In this document: positions 22,196-29,761 of the stretch, piece by piece
Numbering within the stretch: the stretch's first letter is position 1
Layout of the letters: each line of letters opens with the position of its first letter
Source of the DNA: a virus
IMG/VR virus record: IMGVR_UViG_3300020020_000096
Span: 1 to 40,246 of that record
Reading direction: 5' to 3' (one strand)
DNA: 40,246 bases
The notes under the pieces: generated by a model
What the model saw: only the letters and a program-made list of their open reading frames with translations
The model's database searches: none
What the model was told of the DNA's origin: nothing
Program-made: the position numbers and the translations under genes

Positions 22196-24520
22196 ATGAA
22201 ATTCGATGCACTCACCCTGAAGAAAAAGGGCTACCCCGTCATCCCCGTTTCCCCGCCGGACGGTAAGATTTCCCCCCTGTCCAAGCTCACCCCGGAGCAG
22301 ATGGGCAAGGCGCCGGCGGAAAAGACCGAGTACGGCTATTCCGGCCTCACCGATTGGGGTCGGATCCGCGTCCCCGCGGAAACCATCATGAAGTGGGGGT
22401 GCAACACCGGAGTCCTATTGGGGGACGTGGTGGTGCTGGACATCGATGTCATGGAGGAGTCCGTATCCAACTCCATCCGGGACATGGCCCTTGAAGACCT
22501 GGGAGCCGCTCCCAGACGGATCGGACAGGCGCCTAAACAGTCCTTGGTGTTTCAGCGCAACGGCGCCGTCCTACCCAATCGCCAGCTCAAGTTCGAGGTA
22601 GACGGAAAGACACATCTGATCGAACTGTTGAGCAAAGGCAAGCAGGCCGTCTTCGCCGGCATGCATCGCTGCGGGTCCGAGTACGACTTTCCCGATGGGT
22701 TGCCGGACATGGCGGATCTGCCTAAGTTGTCCTTTGAAAAGGTCAATGCCTACTTCGAGCGGGTACAGTCCGTGTTCAAAGATATGGGCATGCCGGTGGT
22801 ATCGACCTCCGGCAACCGGGAACCGAAGAATGTGGATCAGTCCAAACTGATTGGGGACGAGACACTGCTGCGCAAAGCGATGTCCTTCCTACCCAACACG
22901 GCTGAGACATATCCCTTCCGCCCGTCCTACGTCAAGATGGGCATCGCCTTGAAAGCGGCTACGGTGGGTTTTGAAGATGTCGGATGGGAGTTGTATCTGG
23001 CGTGGGCCATCGTCTGGCCCGGGGCAACAGAGGAGAATATCCGCAAGGAGTGGGACAGTTTTAAACCACCCTATGAAGTGGGCGCAAGTTGGATATACGA
23101 CGAGTGCAAACAATTCGGCTACAATGAGGCGGCGGAAGAGTTCGGGCCGTTGGCATTGGAAGCGCCGGCGGATCCGGAGGAGAAACAGCCCGTCCGTTAT
23201 TCAGACGTCTGGATGGCCAACGAGTTTGTGGAAACCCACCGCGATTGTCTCCGGCGGGTGACGGGTCGGGACAAGGATTCCTGGTACTCCTACACCGGGC
23301 GCGTATGGACGCCGCAGCAGTCTGCCGTGCTGGGCCTGGCTATCCAGTTTTGCGTGGATGTTTCGGACAAGGTCCTGCGATCCTCAGAGGCGTCCGACAA
23401 GGCGCAAAAACAGGCCATGCAACTGGCGCATAAATTGTTGTCCGCGCGCATGGTTACGTCGATCCCCACTCTCGCCCGTTCCAACAAACGGGTCATCCAG
23501 ACCCATGAGTCGGAGTTCGACCTGCTGCCGGACCTGTTGAATACTCCTGGTGGCATTCTCGACCTGCGCACCAACTCGATCATCGCGCCGGACCCCCGAT
23601 ATATGATCTCGCTCCAGACGGCCATTGACCCGGACTATGCGCCGCCCCGGCGCTGGCTGCAGTTCCTGGAGGAAATGACCGGCGGCAACGAGGCCCTCAT
23701 CGCCTTCCTGCAACGTCTCACCGGGTACTGCCTGACCGGCCATGTCACAGAGCAGTGTTTCGTCTTCTTCCACGGGACTGGCGGCAACGGCAAAGGCGTG
23801 TTTTTGAACACCATCGCCGCCATTGCCGGCACCTATGCGCGGACCGCGTCCACCGAGGTCTTCCTGGCGTCAGACCACCAACGGCATCCGACAGAATTGG
23901 CCTCGCTGATGGGGTCCCGGATCGTGCTGGCCCAGGAACTACGGCAAGGGCAGCAGTGGGATGAAGCCCGTATCAAAATGGTGTCCGGCGGGGACACCAT
24001 CACGGCTAGATTTATGAGGCAGGACGAATTCACCTTCCTCCCAACTTTCAAGACACTGCTCTCCGGCAACAACCGGCCCTCCTTCCAATCCGTTGACCAC
24101 GCCATGATCCGGCGCGTGCGCCTGGTGCCCTGCACGCATGTGCCGAAAGTGGTGGACACCCATCTGACGGACACTTTGAAGGAGGAGCGTTCCCGCATTT
24201 TCGGGTGGATGCTCCAAGGGACGCGCCAGTGGTATGAGCGCGGCCTGGACGCGCCCCGGATTGTGCTGGACACCACCAAGAGCTACATGGACGAGGAGGA
24301 TGTGGTGGGCCGGTGGATGGAGGAGCGTTGCCTGCGCGGGCCGGACGAGGAGGTCCGCGCCACCGCCGCCTACGATGACTGGAGCATCTGGTGCGGGGTG
24401 AACGGATCCCGGGCCGGGTCCCTGGTCACATTCGGACGCAAGCTATCCGATCTCGGGTTCACAAAGCGTCGCGATGGAACGGGCCTCATTTGGCAGTGTC
24501 TGGGTCTGAAGCCTGGTTAG
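22196..24520 (+). CDS. primase-polymerase / SF3 helicase
   Basis: This 774-aa protein combines priming and unwinding. The N-terminal part looks like a bifunctional primase-polymerase (GYPVIPVSPPDGK; GVLLGDVVVLDIDV with Asp82 and Asp84). A PriCT-like linker follows, then a D5/P4-type SF3 helicase with Walker A GTGGNGKG (527-534), a following Walker B (IVLAQEL) and sensor LLSGNNRP. Such proteins start and drive replication of phages and plasmids. GGAAG precedes the start, just after the polymerase stop. It closes the long plus-strand operon. No terminator is seen after it. Confidence 0.9.
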   Translation: MKFDALTLKKKGYPVIPVSPPDGKISPLSKLTPEQMGKAPAEKTEYGYSGLTDWGRIRVPAETIMKWGCNTGVLLGDVVVLDIDVMEESVSNSIRDMALEDLGAAPRRIGQAPKQSLVFQRNGAVLPNRQLKFEVDGKTHLIELLSKGKQAVFAGMHRCGSEYDFPDGLPDMADLPKLSFEKVNAYFERVQSVFKDMGMPVVSTSGNREPKNVDQSKLIGDETLLRKAMSFLPNTAETYPFRPSYVKMGIALKAATVGFEDVGWELYLAWAIVWPGATEENIRKEWDSFKPPYEVGASWIYDECKQFGYNEAAEEFGPLALEAPADPEEKQPVRYSDVWMANEFVETHRDCLRRVTGRDKDSWYSYTGRVWTPQQSAVLGLAIQFCVDVSDKVLRSSEASDKAQKQAMQLAHKLLSARMVTSIPTLARSNKRVIQTHESEFDLLPDLLNTPGGILDLRTNSIIAPDPRYMISLQTAIDPDYAPPRRWLQFLEEMTGGNEALIAFLQRLTGYCLTGHVTEQCFVFFHGTGGNGKGVFLNTIAAIAGTYARTASTEVFLASDHQRHPTELASLMGSRIVLAQELRQGQQWDEARIKMVSGGDTITARFMRQDEFTFLPTFKTLLSGNNRPSFQSVDHAMIRRVRLVPCTHVPKVVDTHLTDTLKEERSRIFGWMLQGTRQWYERGLDAPRIVLDTTKSYMDEEDVVGRWMEERCLRGPDEEVRATAAYDDWSIWCGVNGSRAGSLVTFGRKLSDLGFTKRRDGTGLIWQCLGLKPG

Positions 24521-24629
24521 CCGCTCCGTGCCGCTCCCGCCACTTCCGGTACTTTCGGCGCCATAGCCGGAGGCAAGGGGACCAACGGAGTCCGGACTTG
24601 CGGGGGCTGACCGTCCCCTTGGCCGGCGT

Positions 24630-24845
24630 TCAAGCCACCACCGCCTTGGGGGTGGTTGGCAGGCGGTAGGACCCCGGGACCTTCCGCTGCAATCGGGACC
24701 ATTCGTCCAGGTCGTCGGTGTTGTATCTGATGGCCCTACCCATCTGGGAATAGATCGGGCCTTTCCCCAGGCTCCTCCATTTGCGCAGCGTCTTTGGGCT
24801 GAGATTGAGGTGTTCAGCCGCGCCTTGTTCGTTCAGTTGGGTCAT
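24630..24845 (-). CDS. excisionase/AlpA-like helix-turn-helix protein
   Basis: This 71-aa protein is a MerR-type small DNA binder: NEQGAAEHLNLSPKTLRKWR forms the helix-turn-helix, and GPIYSQMGRAIRYNTDDLDEW is the wing and dimer strand typical of HTH_17 and excisionase-like proteins. In plasmids this type of gene often sits next to repA. I start at 24845; a longer upstream frame runs through the non-coding region. GGAGG lies 11 bases before the ATG. A perfect inverted repeat 90 bases upstream overlaps a TACTAT box, suggesting autoregulation. Confidence 0.8.
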   Translation of the reverse strand: MTQLNEQGAAEHLNLSPKTLRKWRSLGKGPIYSQMGRAIRYNTDDLDEWSRLQRKVPGSYRLPTTPKAVVA

Positions 24846-24934
24846 CGGAAACAAGACCCTCCGTTTCCCACGAGCCACTGCGGTAGCCCTGTGTCCCCCA
24901 TAGTTAATCACACTCAGTACCTTCGATGGAATAG

Positions 24935-24952
24935 TACCCCCATTTGGGGGTA
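24935..24952. promoter_or_regulatory. inverted repeat operator candidate
   Basis: TACCCCC and GGGGGTA flank a 4-base spacer (ATTT). The left end overlaps TACTAT, a possible -10 box (minus strand) for the helix-turn-helix gene, which suggests self-control. Confidence 0.55.
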
Positions 24953-25040
24953 TTTCGAGGGGAATGTGTCGGACAGATGGCAATCCGGTTGCTAGGACAG
25001 GAGTTTCCACTCTCGGTCCAAGGCACGGGCGCGGCCCCGG

Positions 25041-25115
25041 CAGGAAAGTTTTGCCTGGGTAACGAAAATTCTTCGCGAAGTTTCTGGCCGGCGGACGGGA
25101 CGAAAACTTTTCCTG
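25041..25115. repeat. nested dyad
   Basis: CAGGAAAGTTTT (25041-25052) and AAAACTTTTCCTG (25103-25115) are arms of an inverted repeat, with the 10-bp palindrome CTTCGCGAAG (25071-25080) near the centre. Such dyads occur at origins, centromeres or as rho-independent structures; no choice can be made from sequence. Confidence 0.45.
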
Positions 25116-25386
25116 TCGTTTCCGGTTCCGGTTTCGGGGCGGCGATGACAAATCGACCGGCGTTGTGGGATATGGTTTTTGGGGCCTGGGGCGCCTCAGG
25201 ATCATTCGGAAGGTGTTCGGACGTGCTTTGCCCACCCCCGCCCCTTCCGGCGCGTCCTGGGGCGTTTTGGCGTTCGGCGTTTTATGAGGAGGGTTTTTCC
25301 GGCTCGTTTTGCCTTCCAGCAGGGAAATCCACAACGACAGAGAAACTAGTCAGGATTCTTCGTCAGGTAGTCAGGTATAAGGAGAG

Positions 25387-25458
25387 CGTGCAGAGAAACA
25401 CGTATTACCGTGCAGAGAAACACGTATTCCTGCCAGAAAAGCGTGCAGAGAAACACGT
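25387..25458. repeat. three RepA iterons
   Basis: The 17-base unit CGTGCAGAGAAACACGT occurs exactly three times, starting at 25387, 25409 and 25442. Start spacings are 22 and 33 bases, both multiples of 11, so all copies face the same side of the helix. Each unit ends in CGTG/CACG. A degenerate copy (TGCCAGAAAAGCGT) fills the larger gap. Iterons next to repA are the hallmark of RepA-type origins. Initiation at this site is inferred. Confidence 0.85.
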
Positions 25459-25486
25459 GGAAAAGGGGCCGGATCCTCAGCCCCCT

Positions 25487-25495
25487 TGTGGAAAA
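25487..25495 (-). promoter_or_regulatory. DnaA-box-like site
   Basis: TTTTCCACA on the minus strand matches the relaxed DnaA box TTWTNCACA. A weaker copy (AAATCCACA) lies near 25325 on the plus strand. Both flank the iterons, as in many iteron origins. Confidence 0.5.
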
Positions 25496-25502
25496 CCCGG
25501 GC

Positions 25503-26381
25503 CTAGTCGCCGGCTGGCAGGGCCTGCCCGTGGGACAGGATCAGATCCATGCCGTCGTCGGAGATCCGCGCCGGACACGCCGGCCAGAACCGGACGGTCA
25601 TGGCTAGCCAGAGGTTTAGCGCCCGCCGGAAGAACCGCTCCTCCTCAACGGTCCCCAACTGATGGATCAGCCCGTTCTGCCCGTACAGGGAGATAATGGC
25701 GGACCCCGGGCAGGACCAGCATCTCCAGCAGACCCAGAGGTAGAAGTCCAGGCATCCGGGCGAGTCCGCCAGCGCCCGCACCACCCCTAAGTCGATAGGG
25801 ATGGGGTGGGCCTTGAGATCGGTCCAGAATCTGTCCGACAGAGCGACATGGTTCTCCGACTCGCCCTCCTGGTACCAGAGTTGGGCGGACTTGAACAAGT
25901 GGAACGGCTCGACGTGGAATTTCTGTGATTGGTCCCTTGGCCCGTAGTACATGGAAGTCGTACTGAGCCGCTGGAAACCCTCTACCAGCCGTTTGTATTT
26001 CCGCCCGTCCAACGCTAGCCCAAACATTTTCAGGATCTCGGCCCCGGACTTGAAGGAAATGTTCGGACTATCCTGCGCCACGGCGATTGTCGCCGCCCAG
26101 ATGAGAATCAGCCGGTCCTGCCCGAATGGCAGGCCGAAGTTGGGGTGAGCCACTAAACTCATCGCCGTGTTCCCGTTGTGCCGGGTATGGACCAGCTCCT
26201 CCGCCGGCGGACGTTTAACAGGGAGTCCGCAAAGGATGAAGTATTTGTTGCTGAAGGCAACCGGCTGCTCCTCCGTCTCCCGCAGCGCCCGCGTCCGTTC
26301 GATAGCATCCGCCCGCTTCAATTGGCGGGCGGACACCTTCTTCACCTTCAACAATTCCCCGGTGCTTGTCAGTTCAGACAT
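25503..26381 (-). CDS. repA: plasmid replication initiator RepA (RepA_C-type)
   Basis: This 292-aa protein has the pattern of plasmid-encoded RepA (RepA_C family): VAFSNKYFILCGLPVKRP, then HNGNTAMSLVAHPNFGLPFG, DRLILIWAATIAVAQDSPNI, FKSGAEILKMFGL near residues 120-140, and a winged-helix-like C-terminus. It should bind the iterons next to its 3' end and open the origin. I start at 26381, where TATCCT lies 8 bases upstream and no clear ribosome site is present; a longer upstream start is less likely. The partition pair lies upstream and the HTH gene downstream, a common plasmid backbone order. Confidence 0.85.
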   Translation of the reverse strand: MSELTSTGELLKVKKVSARQLKRADAIERTRALRETEEQPVAFSNKYFILCGLPVKRPPAEELVHTRHNGNTAMSLVAHPNFGLPFGQDRLILIWAATIAVAQDSPNISFKSGAEILKMFGLALDGRKYKRLVEGFQRLSTTSMYYGPRDQSQKFHVEPFHLFKSAQLWYQEGESENHVALSDRFWTDLKAHPIPIDLGVVRALADSPGCLDFYLWVCWRCWSCPGSAIISLYGQNGLIHQLGTVEEERFFRRALNLWLAMTVRFWPACPARISDDGMDLILSHGQALPAGD

Positions 26382-26389
26382 TGCCGCCC

Positions 26390-26395
26390 AGGATA
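26390..26395 (-). promoter_or_regulatory. -10 box of repA
   Basis: On the minus strand TATCCT ends 8 bases before the repA ATG, identical to the box at 13072. TTTGGG lies 17 bases upstream. The transcript would be almost leaderless. Confidence 0.45.
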
Positions 26396-26525
26396 CTGGA
26401 TCACCTGGAACCCCCAAAGAAAAAGTCAGTGACAATGGCGGACGGCCACCACCCAAAGATCAGCCCAATAGGCCCGGTCAGACAGATGGAGGCAATCCAT
26501 AATGCGAAAAAGCAGAAGTACACCA

Positions 26526-26780
26526 TTACTCGCTGTATGCCTCCGGCACTCCGAGATCGGCGCAGAACTTGTTGAACGCCAGTCCCATGACATGCTGCAA
26601 CGTGGCATTACCCAGTTTGATCCGGCACATGGCCAGGGCTGTTTTCACCTCTGGCGCGAAGTGCGCGGCGATCATAACTTTCGCCCCGTTGGAGGGGGCC
26701 GGGTCCATGATCGGATCCACCTTTGCCTTAGGCCCCTTAAGGGCAGCGGACAGGCTCGATTTCTTGCTAGCGATTTTCAT
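26526..26780 (-). CDS. ribbon-helix-helix partition partner of ParA
   Basis: This 84-aa protein has a basic N-terminus and then KVMIAAHFAPEVKTALAMCR with TLQHVMGLAFNKFCADLG, the strand-helix-helix pattern of small ParB/ParG-type adaptors that bind the centromere and stimulate ParA. Its ATG lies inside the last codons of parA, with AAGGAG 7 bases upstream, giving a 14-base overlap. An antitoxin-like role is possible for this fold, but coupling to parA makes partition most likely. Confidence 0.8.
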   Translation of the reverse strand: MKIASKKSSLSAALKGPKAKVDPIMDPAPSNGAKVMIAAHFAPEVKTALAMCRIKLGNATLQHVMGLAFNKFCADLGVPEAYSE

Positions 26781-27405
26781 TTGTATGCTCCTTGATTTGT
26801 TTGCAACTGTACTTATACAACAGTGTAACCTCTTTCGCCGCCTTCGATCCGGGGGCGTATTCGGACGCCGTCTGACCGGCGTTGCCGGCGTCCCCATGGG
26901 CGGCGCGGGCGAACATGACGATAGGGCAGACCTGGAATCCCCAGCCCAGCGCCGCAGCGCGAGTCTCTTCGTGCCGGCAACCCTGGATGGGGGCGCGGTT
27001 GATGACAACGGAGGCCGGAGGGTTACCGGCCAAGGCGAGGGCGTCCTGGACCGCCGCCAATGTCTCCACGTCATACATCTGCGGTTGGACCGGCATGAGG
27101 ACCAAGTCCGCCACCCGGGCCGCGGCGATCAGGGCATCGGTCGATTTGCCCGGGGTGTCGATCAGGACCAGATCGGCCCCGCCGGCGCGGGCCTGCGCCA
27201 GGATCTGGGCGAGGCGCGATACTTGGCAACTTATGACGGTGACATCGTCGGACCCCCGCCTATCGCTCCAGTTGCAGGCGGTGGTTTGCGGGTCCAGATC
27301 CACCACCGCGACGGCTTTGGTTTTGGCGGCTTCCACCGCTAAATTCAGGGCTGTGGTGGTCTTCCCGCACCCGCCCTTTTGCCCCACGATTGCGATTACA
27401 TACAT
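26767..27405 (-). CDS. parA: ParA partition ATPase
   Basis: This 212-aa protein is a short ParA/MinD-type ATPase that moves plasmid copies apart. It has the deviant Walker A KGGCGKTT (10-17), Walker A' VDLDPQ near 36-41, and Walker B VLIDTPG. No N-terminal helix-turn-helix is present, so it is the ParF/small-ParA type and autoregulation would come from the RHH partner. GGAGG lies 5 bases before the ATG. A perfect palindrome lies at 27416, just upstream of the gene. Confidence 0.95.
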   Translation of the reverse strand: MYVIAIVGQKGGCGKTTTALNLAVEAAKTKAVAVVDLDPQTTACNWSDRRGSDDVTVISCQVSRLAQILAQARAGGADLVLIDTPGKSTDALIAAARVADLVLMPVQPQMYDVETLAAVQDALALAGNPPASVVINRAPIQGCRHEETRAAALGWGFQVCPIVMFARAAHGDAGNAGQTASEYAPGSKAAKEVTLLYKYSCKQIKEHTNENR

Positions 27406-27415
27406 CTATCCCTCC

Positions 27416-27429
27416 AGCCCTATAGGGCT
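27416..27429. promoter_or_regulatory. palindrome upstream of parA
   Basis: AGCCCTATAGGGCT is a perfect 14-bp palindrome 10 bases before the parA ATG. It overlaps the expected transcription start region and is a good candidate for the operator or part of the centromere bound by the RHH partner. TACATGTA lies 15 bases further upstream. Confidence 0.55.
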
Positions 27430-27459
27430 TACAGAATAGATTACTACATGTATACGGAG

Positions 27460-28938
27460 TTAGAACAAAGACACCCAGGCATATGCATCCGCGGCGTCCT
27501 TGCGGCATACCTCGAACGTATCGAGCGCCCCGGCGGCGCCAGCCACCGCCCAAGTCTTGAATCGGTTCGCCGCGTTGCACGTAGGCCTCGTCCCGGTCAC
27601 CCATTGGACGCTGGCGAAGGTAGCGTCTCCGGTTGCCGTCAGGAAGTTGAAGGTCATGAATTGCAGCGTGTTGTTGATGGCGTTTGATCCGGCGCCGATC
27701 TGGGCGCGTCCGGTCGCCGCCGCCGCGCTAACATCCGCGGCCCTGCCAAGCAACACGTTGCCGCTGCCGGATGTCAGTGTCGCGCCGCTGCTTTGCCCGA
27801 TCAGCACGTTGTTGGCGCCGCCGGCGAGTGCGAATCCGGCGGTCTGACCGATGGCCACATTCTGATTTCCCGTTGCCGCGAATAGGGCCGCCCTGCCAAT
27901 CCCGGTGTTAAAGGACCCGGTCGCGGTCTGCCCCGCGTAATCGGCGATATAGGTATTCTCGGTTCCGGCGACAGTGGCGTTGCCGGCCTGGTTGCCGATG
28001 AATGTGTTGCGACTCCCGCCCAGGTTGTTGTACCCGGCCTGCGATCCCAGGAACACATTGGAGAACCCGGTCGTATTCGCCGCCCCGGCGTAGTCGCCGC
28101 CGAAGATATTGTTCAAGCCGGTAGTGTTCGCGATCCCGGCTGAGAAGTTGAACCGCACGTTCCCCTCGCCCGTACCAAGAGGCACCAGCGGAACCGATGC
28201 CAGCATATTCCCCCGCACCCCCAAGGCTTGATTCACGGCGTTGGCAATCGTCGCATACCCGCCGTCGGTGGGGTGCAGGCGATCCAATTGGAATTGGTTC
28301 GAGTTGTACGGATCCGGCAGCAGCGACTCCACGTCAACCAGGAAGTCCCACAGGGTGTTGGAAGCTCGAATATATGCGTTCACGTCGGCGCGTATGTTGC
28401 GCGAGGCCGGATTGCCGGCCATGGGGATCAGCGTGAACGCGACTAAGTTCCAGCCGTCTGCTTGCGCCGTGGCCCAGTAACTGGCGAGATTGGCTTTGAT
28501 CGTCGTCGCCGCCACGCTGGAGGCAGCGTCATTCGTCCCGATATCGACAAAGAGATATCCGGCCTTCCCGGTCACGGACGGGGAAAGGGGGCGGACATTG
28601 GCCGCATAGTCCGCCATGATATTCGGCACCGTATACCCGCCCACTCCGAGATTGGTCTTGGTGTTCCCGCTGCCGGTGAGATTCGCCAGGCCAAACGCCA
28701 CGCTGGGGTAGTCGCGTCCGGCGGTAGCGCCCGCCCCGGCGGTGATGGAGTCTCCGACAAAGACGAAGCTGGTGTTGGTGAAGCCCAGCTTGGACGCCGT
28801 CGTCGCATAGTCGGCGCTACCACCCCCACCGCCGCCGCCACTGCCACCGCTGACAACGCCGCCAGGAGCCGGGAACTGAGCCGATAGGGACATCCCTGCC
28901 AATAAGACCGCTGCCAGAATACGGGTTAGTTGTAGCAT
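27460..28938 (-). CDS. secreted SGNH hydrolase with adhesin-like repeats
   Basis: This 492-aa protein has a Sec signal peptide (MLQLTRILAAVLLAGMSLSA), a Gly-rich linker (about 27-42), an SGNH/GDSL esterase domain with FVGDSIT (Ser64), GTND (Asn136) and DRLHPT (Asp219, His222), and then about seven repeats of the type NxxIGxxAGxxxTG (about 270-420), as in trimeric adhesin heads and some fibres. It may deacylate surface glycans. A signal peptide is odd for a virion protein, so this may be a host-surface or lysogenic-conversion product. A virion depolymerase is the alternative. GGAGGGGGGAGG precedes the start. It closes the late region beside parA. Confidence 0.8.
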   Translation of the reverse strand: MLQLTRILAAVLLAGMSLSAQFPAPGGVVSGGSGGGGGGGSADYATTASKLGFTNTSFVFVGDSITAGAGATAGRDYPSVAFGLANLTGSGNTKTNLGVGGYTVPNIMADYAANVRPLSPSVTGKAGYLFVDIGTNDAASSVAATTIKANLASYWATAQADGWNLVAFTLIPMAGNPASRNIRADVNAYIRASNTLWDFLVDVESLLPDPYNSNQFQLDRLHPTDGGYATIANAVNQALGVRGNMLASVPLVPLGTGEGNVRFNFSAGIANTTGLNNIFGGDYAGAANTTGFSNVFLGSQAGYNNLGGSRNTFIGNQAGNATVAGTENTYIADYAGQTATGSFNTGIGRAALFAATGNQNVAIGQTAGFALAGGANNVLIGQSSGATLTSGSGNVLLGRAADVSAAAATGRAQIGAGSNAINNTLQFMTFNFLTATGDATFASVQWVTGTRPTCNAANRFKTWAVAGAAGALDTFEVCRKDAADAYAWVSLF

Positions 28939-29405
28939 GCGCCTCCCCCCTCCGCGTGATAGGCCGCCACCTTCACGTCGCCCGAAGCATCGAGAGCGAC
29001 GATTACAGTGAAGTTCTGCGTCGATGCGCTGCTCAACAGGAAGATCGACTTCAGGTTGACCGGGAACGGAGTATTGGCGCTGAACCTGTAAGCAAACCCA
29101 ACGTCCGTTCCGGCGCCAACATTGGAATTAGAAAATGCTTTGGCTTTTGCCGCCGCGGCGCCGGGTGATACCGGAACCGGAACAACCGCCGTCGTTGTGG
29201 CCGCGGCGCCGCCGACTTCCACCGAAACAGTGCCGGCAACGGTCGCCTGGATCCATGCGATACATCCTTGAATGGACACTGCGTTAGATGCATCATGGGC
29301 AATCGTCAGCTTTTCCGTCGTTACGGACGTCCGCGCGCTTTTAGATACGTGCGTTTGGGCGCTGAGGGCCGCACCCGTGAACAGTATCAAAATCAGGTGT
29401 TTCAT
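28926..29405 (-). CDS. small secreted protein
   Basis: This 159-aa protein has a signal peptide (MKHLILILFTGAALSA) and then a beta-rich, Ala/Val/Thr-rich domain with no recognised family. A Cys pair (CIAW near 47 and C at the end) may form a disulfide. I start at 29405 because GGGGAG lies 8 bases upstream; an ATG at 29420 is less likely. The stop overlaps the start of the SGNH gene by 13 bases, so the two exported proteins are co-translated and may work together at the cell surface. Confidence 0.75.
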   Translation of the reverse strand: MKHLILILFTGAALSAQTHVSKSARTSVTTEKLTIAHDASNAVSIQGCIAWIQATVAGTVSVEVGGAAATTTAVVPVPVSPGAAAAKAKAFSNSNVGAGTDVGFAYRFSANTPFPVNLKSIFLLSSASTQNFTVIVALDASGDVKVAAYHAEGGGACYN

Positions 29406-29419
29406 ATAATTTCTCCCCA

Positions 29420-29551
29420 TCAGTGTTCCTCCAACCCGCCACCGGCTTCCGCCGCCCGGTACATCGCCACGAACTCTTCCGGCCCCACATCAAACGGACC
29501 GAAACGCTCATGGGCGAACCAGTACACCCTCCTCAAGTCCTCGTCCGTCAT
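29420..29551 (-). CDS. small acidic 43-aa protein
   Basis: This short frame has AGGAG seven bases before its ATG and a stop that sits 14 bases before the start of the secreted protein gene. The product is helical and acidic (MTDEDLRRVYWFAHERFG, then PEEFVAMYRAAEAGG). No family is recognised. It is inside an unbroken minus-strand gene series, which supports it as a real gene. Confidence 0.6.
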   Translation of the reverse strand: MTDEDLRRVYWFAHERFGPFDVGPEEFVAMYRAAEAGGGLEEH

Positions 29552-29561
29552 CGGTGTACTC

Positions 29562-29753
29562 CTATCCGAATCGCAAAGGCCGGCTTAACGGACCCAGCGC
29601 CCCCAGCCCTTCCAGCAGCCAGAGAATCAAAAACAAAACCGCGATGGCGATGATGATTTTCTTGATCGGTTCCGGCATCGGGATGTAGGTCACGATGAGG
29701 TACAAAATGAATCCGAAGAGCGCGAGACTCAGCAGTATCGTCAGGATGGACAT
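29562..29753 (-). CDS. holin-like small membrane protein
   Basis: The 63-aa product has two membrane spans (LTILLSLALFGFILYLIV and KIIIAIAVLFLILWLLEGL) with YIPMPEPIKK between. This is the pattern of the small Thivi_2564-type membrane proteins, often encoded in late regions and suggested to act as holins. AGGAG lies 4-6 bases upstream. It is the best lysis candidate seen, but no endolysin lies beside it. Confidence 0.7.
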   Translation of the reverse strand: MSILTILLSLALFGFILYLIVTYIPMPEPIKKIIIAIAVLFLILWLLEGLGALGPLSRPLRFG

Positions 29754-29761
29754 GGTTACTC

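Larger units (their letters stand above)
24846..25502. other. plasmid origin and control region
   Basis: No credible gene is present. It holds the inverted repeat at 24935, a large nested dyad at 25041-25115 (CAGGAAAGTTTT, CTTCGCGAAG at 25071-25080, AAAACTTTTCCTG), three GTCAGG words at about 25350-25375, three iterons at 25387-25458 and a DnaA-box-like site at 25487. A plus-strand frame from 24944 reads through these repeats and was rejected. The order fits an iteron origin next to repA. Confidence 0.65.

Noticed and set aside
25387-25458. CRISPR array
   Set aside because: Three short 17-base repeats with 5- and 16-base gaps; no array-like spacers and no cas genes. Iterons explain them better.
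24944-25696. 250-codon plus-strand frame over the origin
   Set aside because: It reads through iterons and dyads and into repA antisense; composition is not protein-like.
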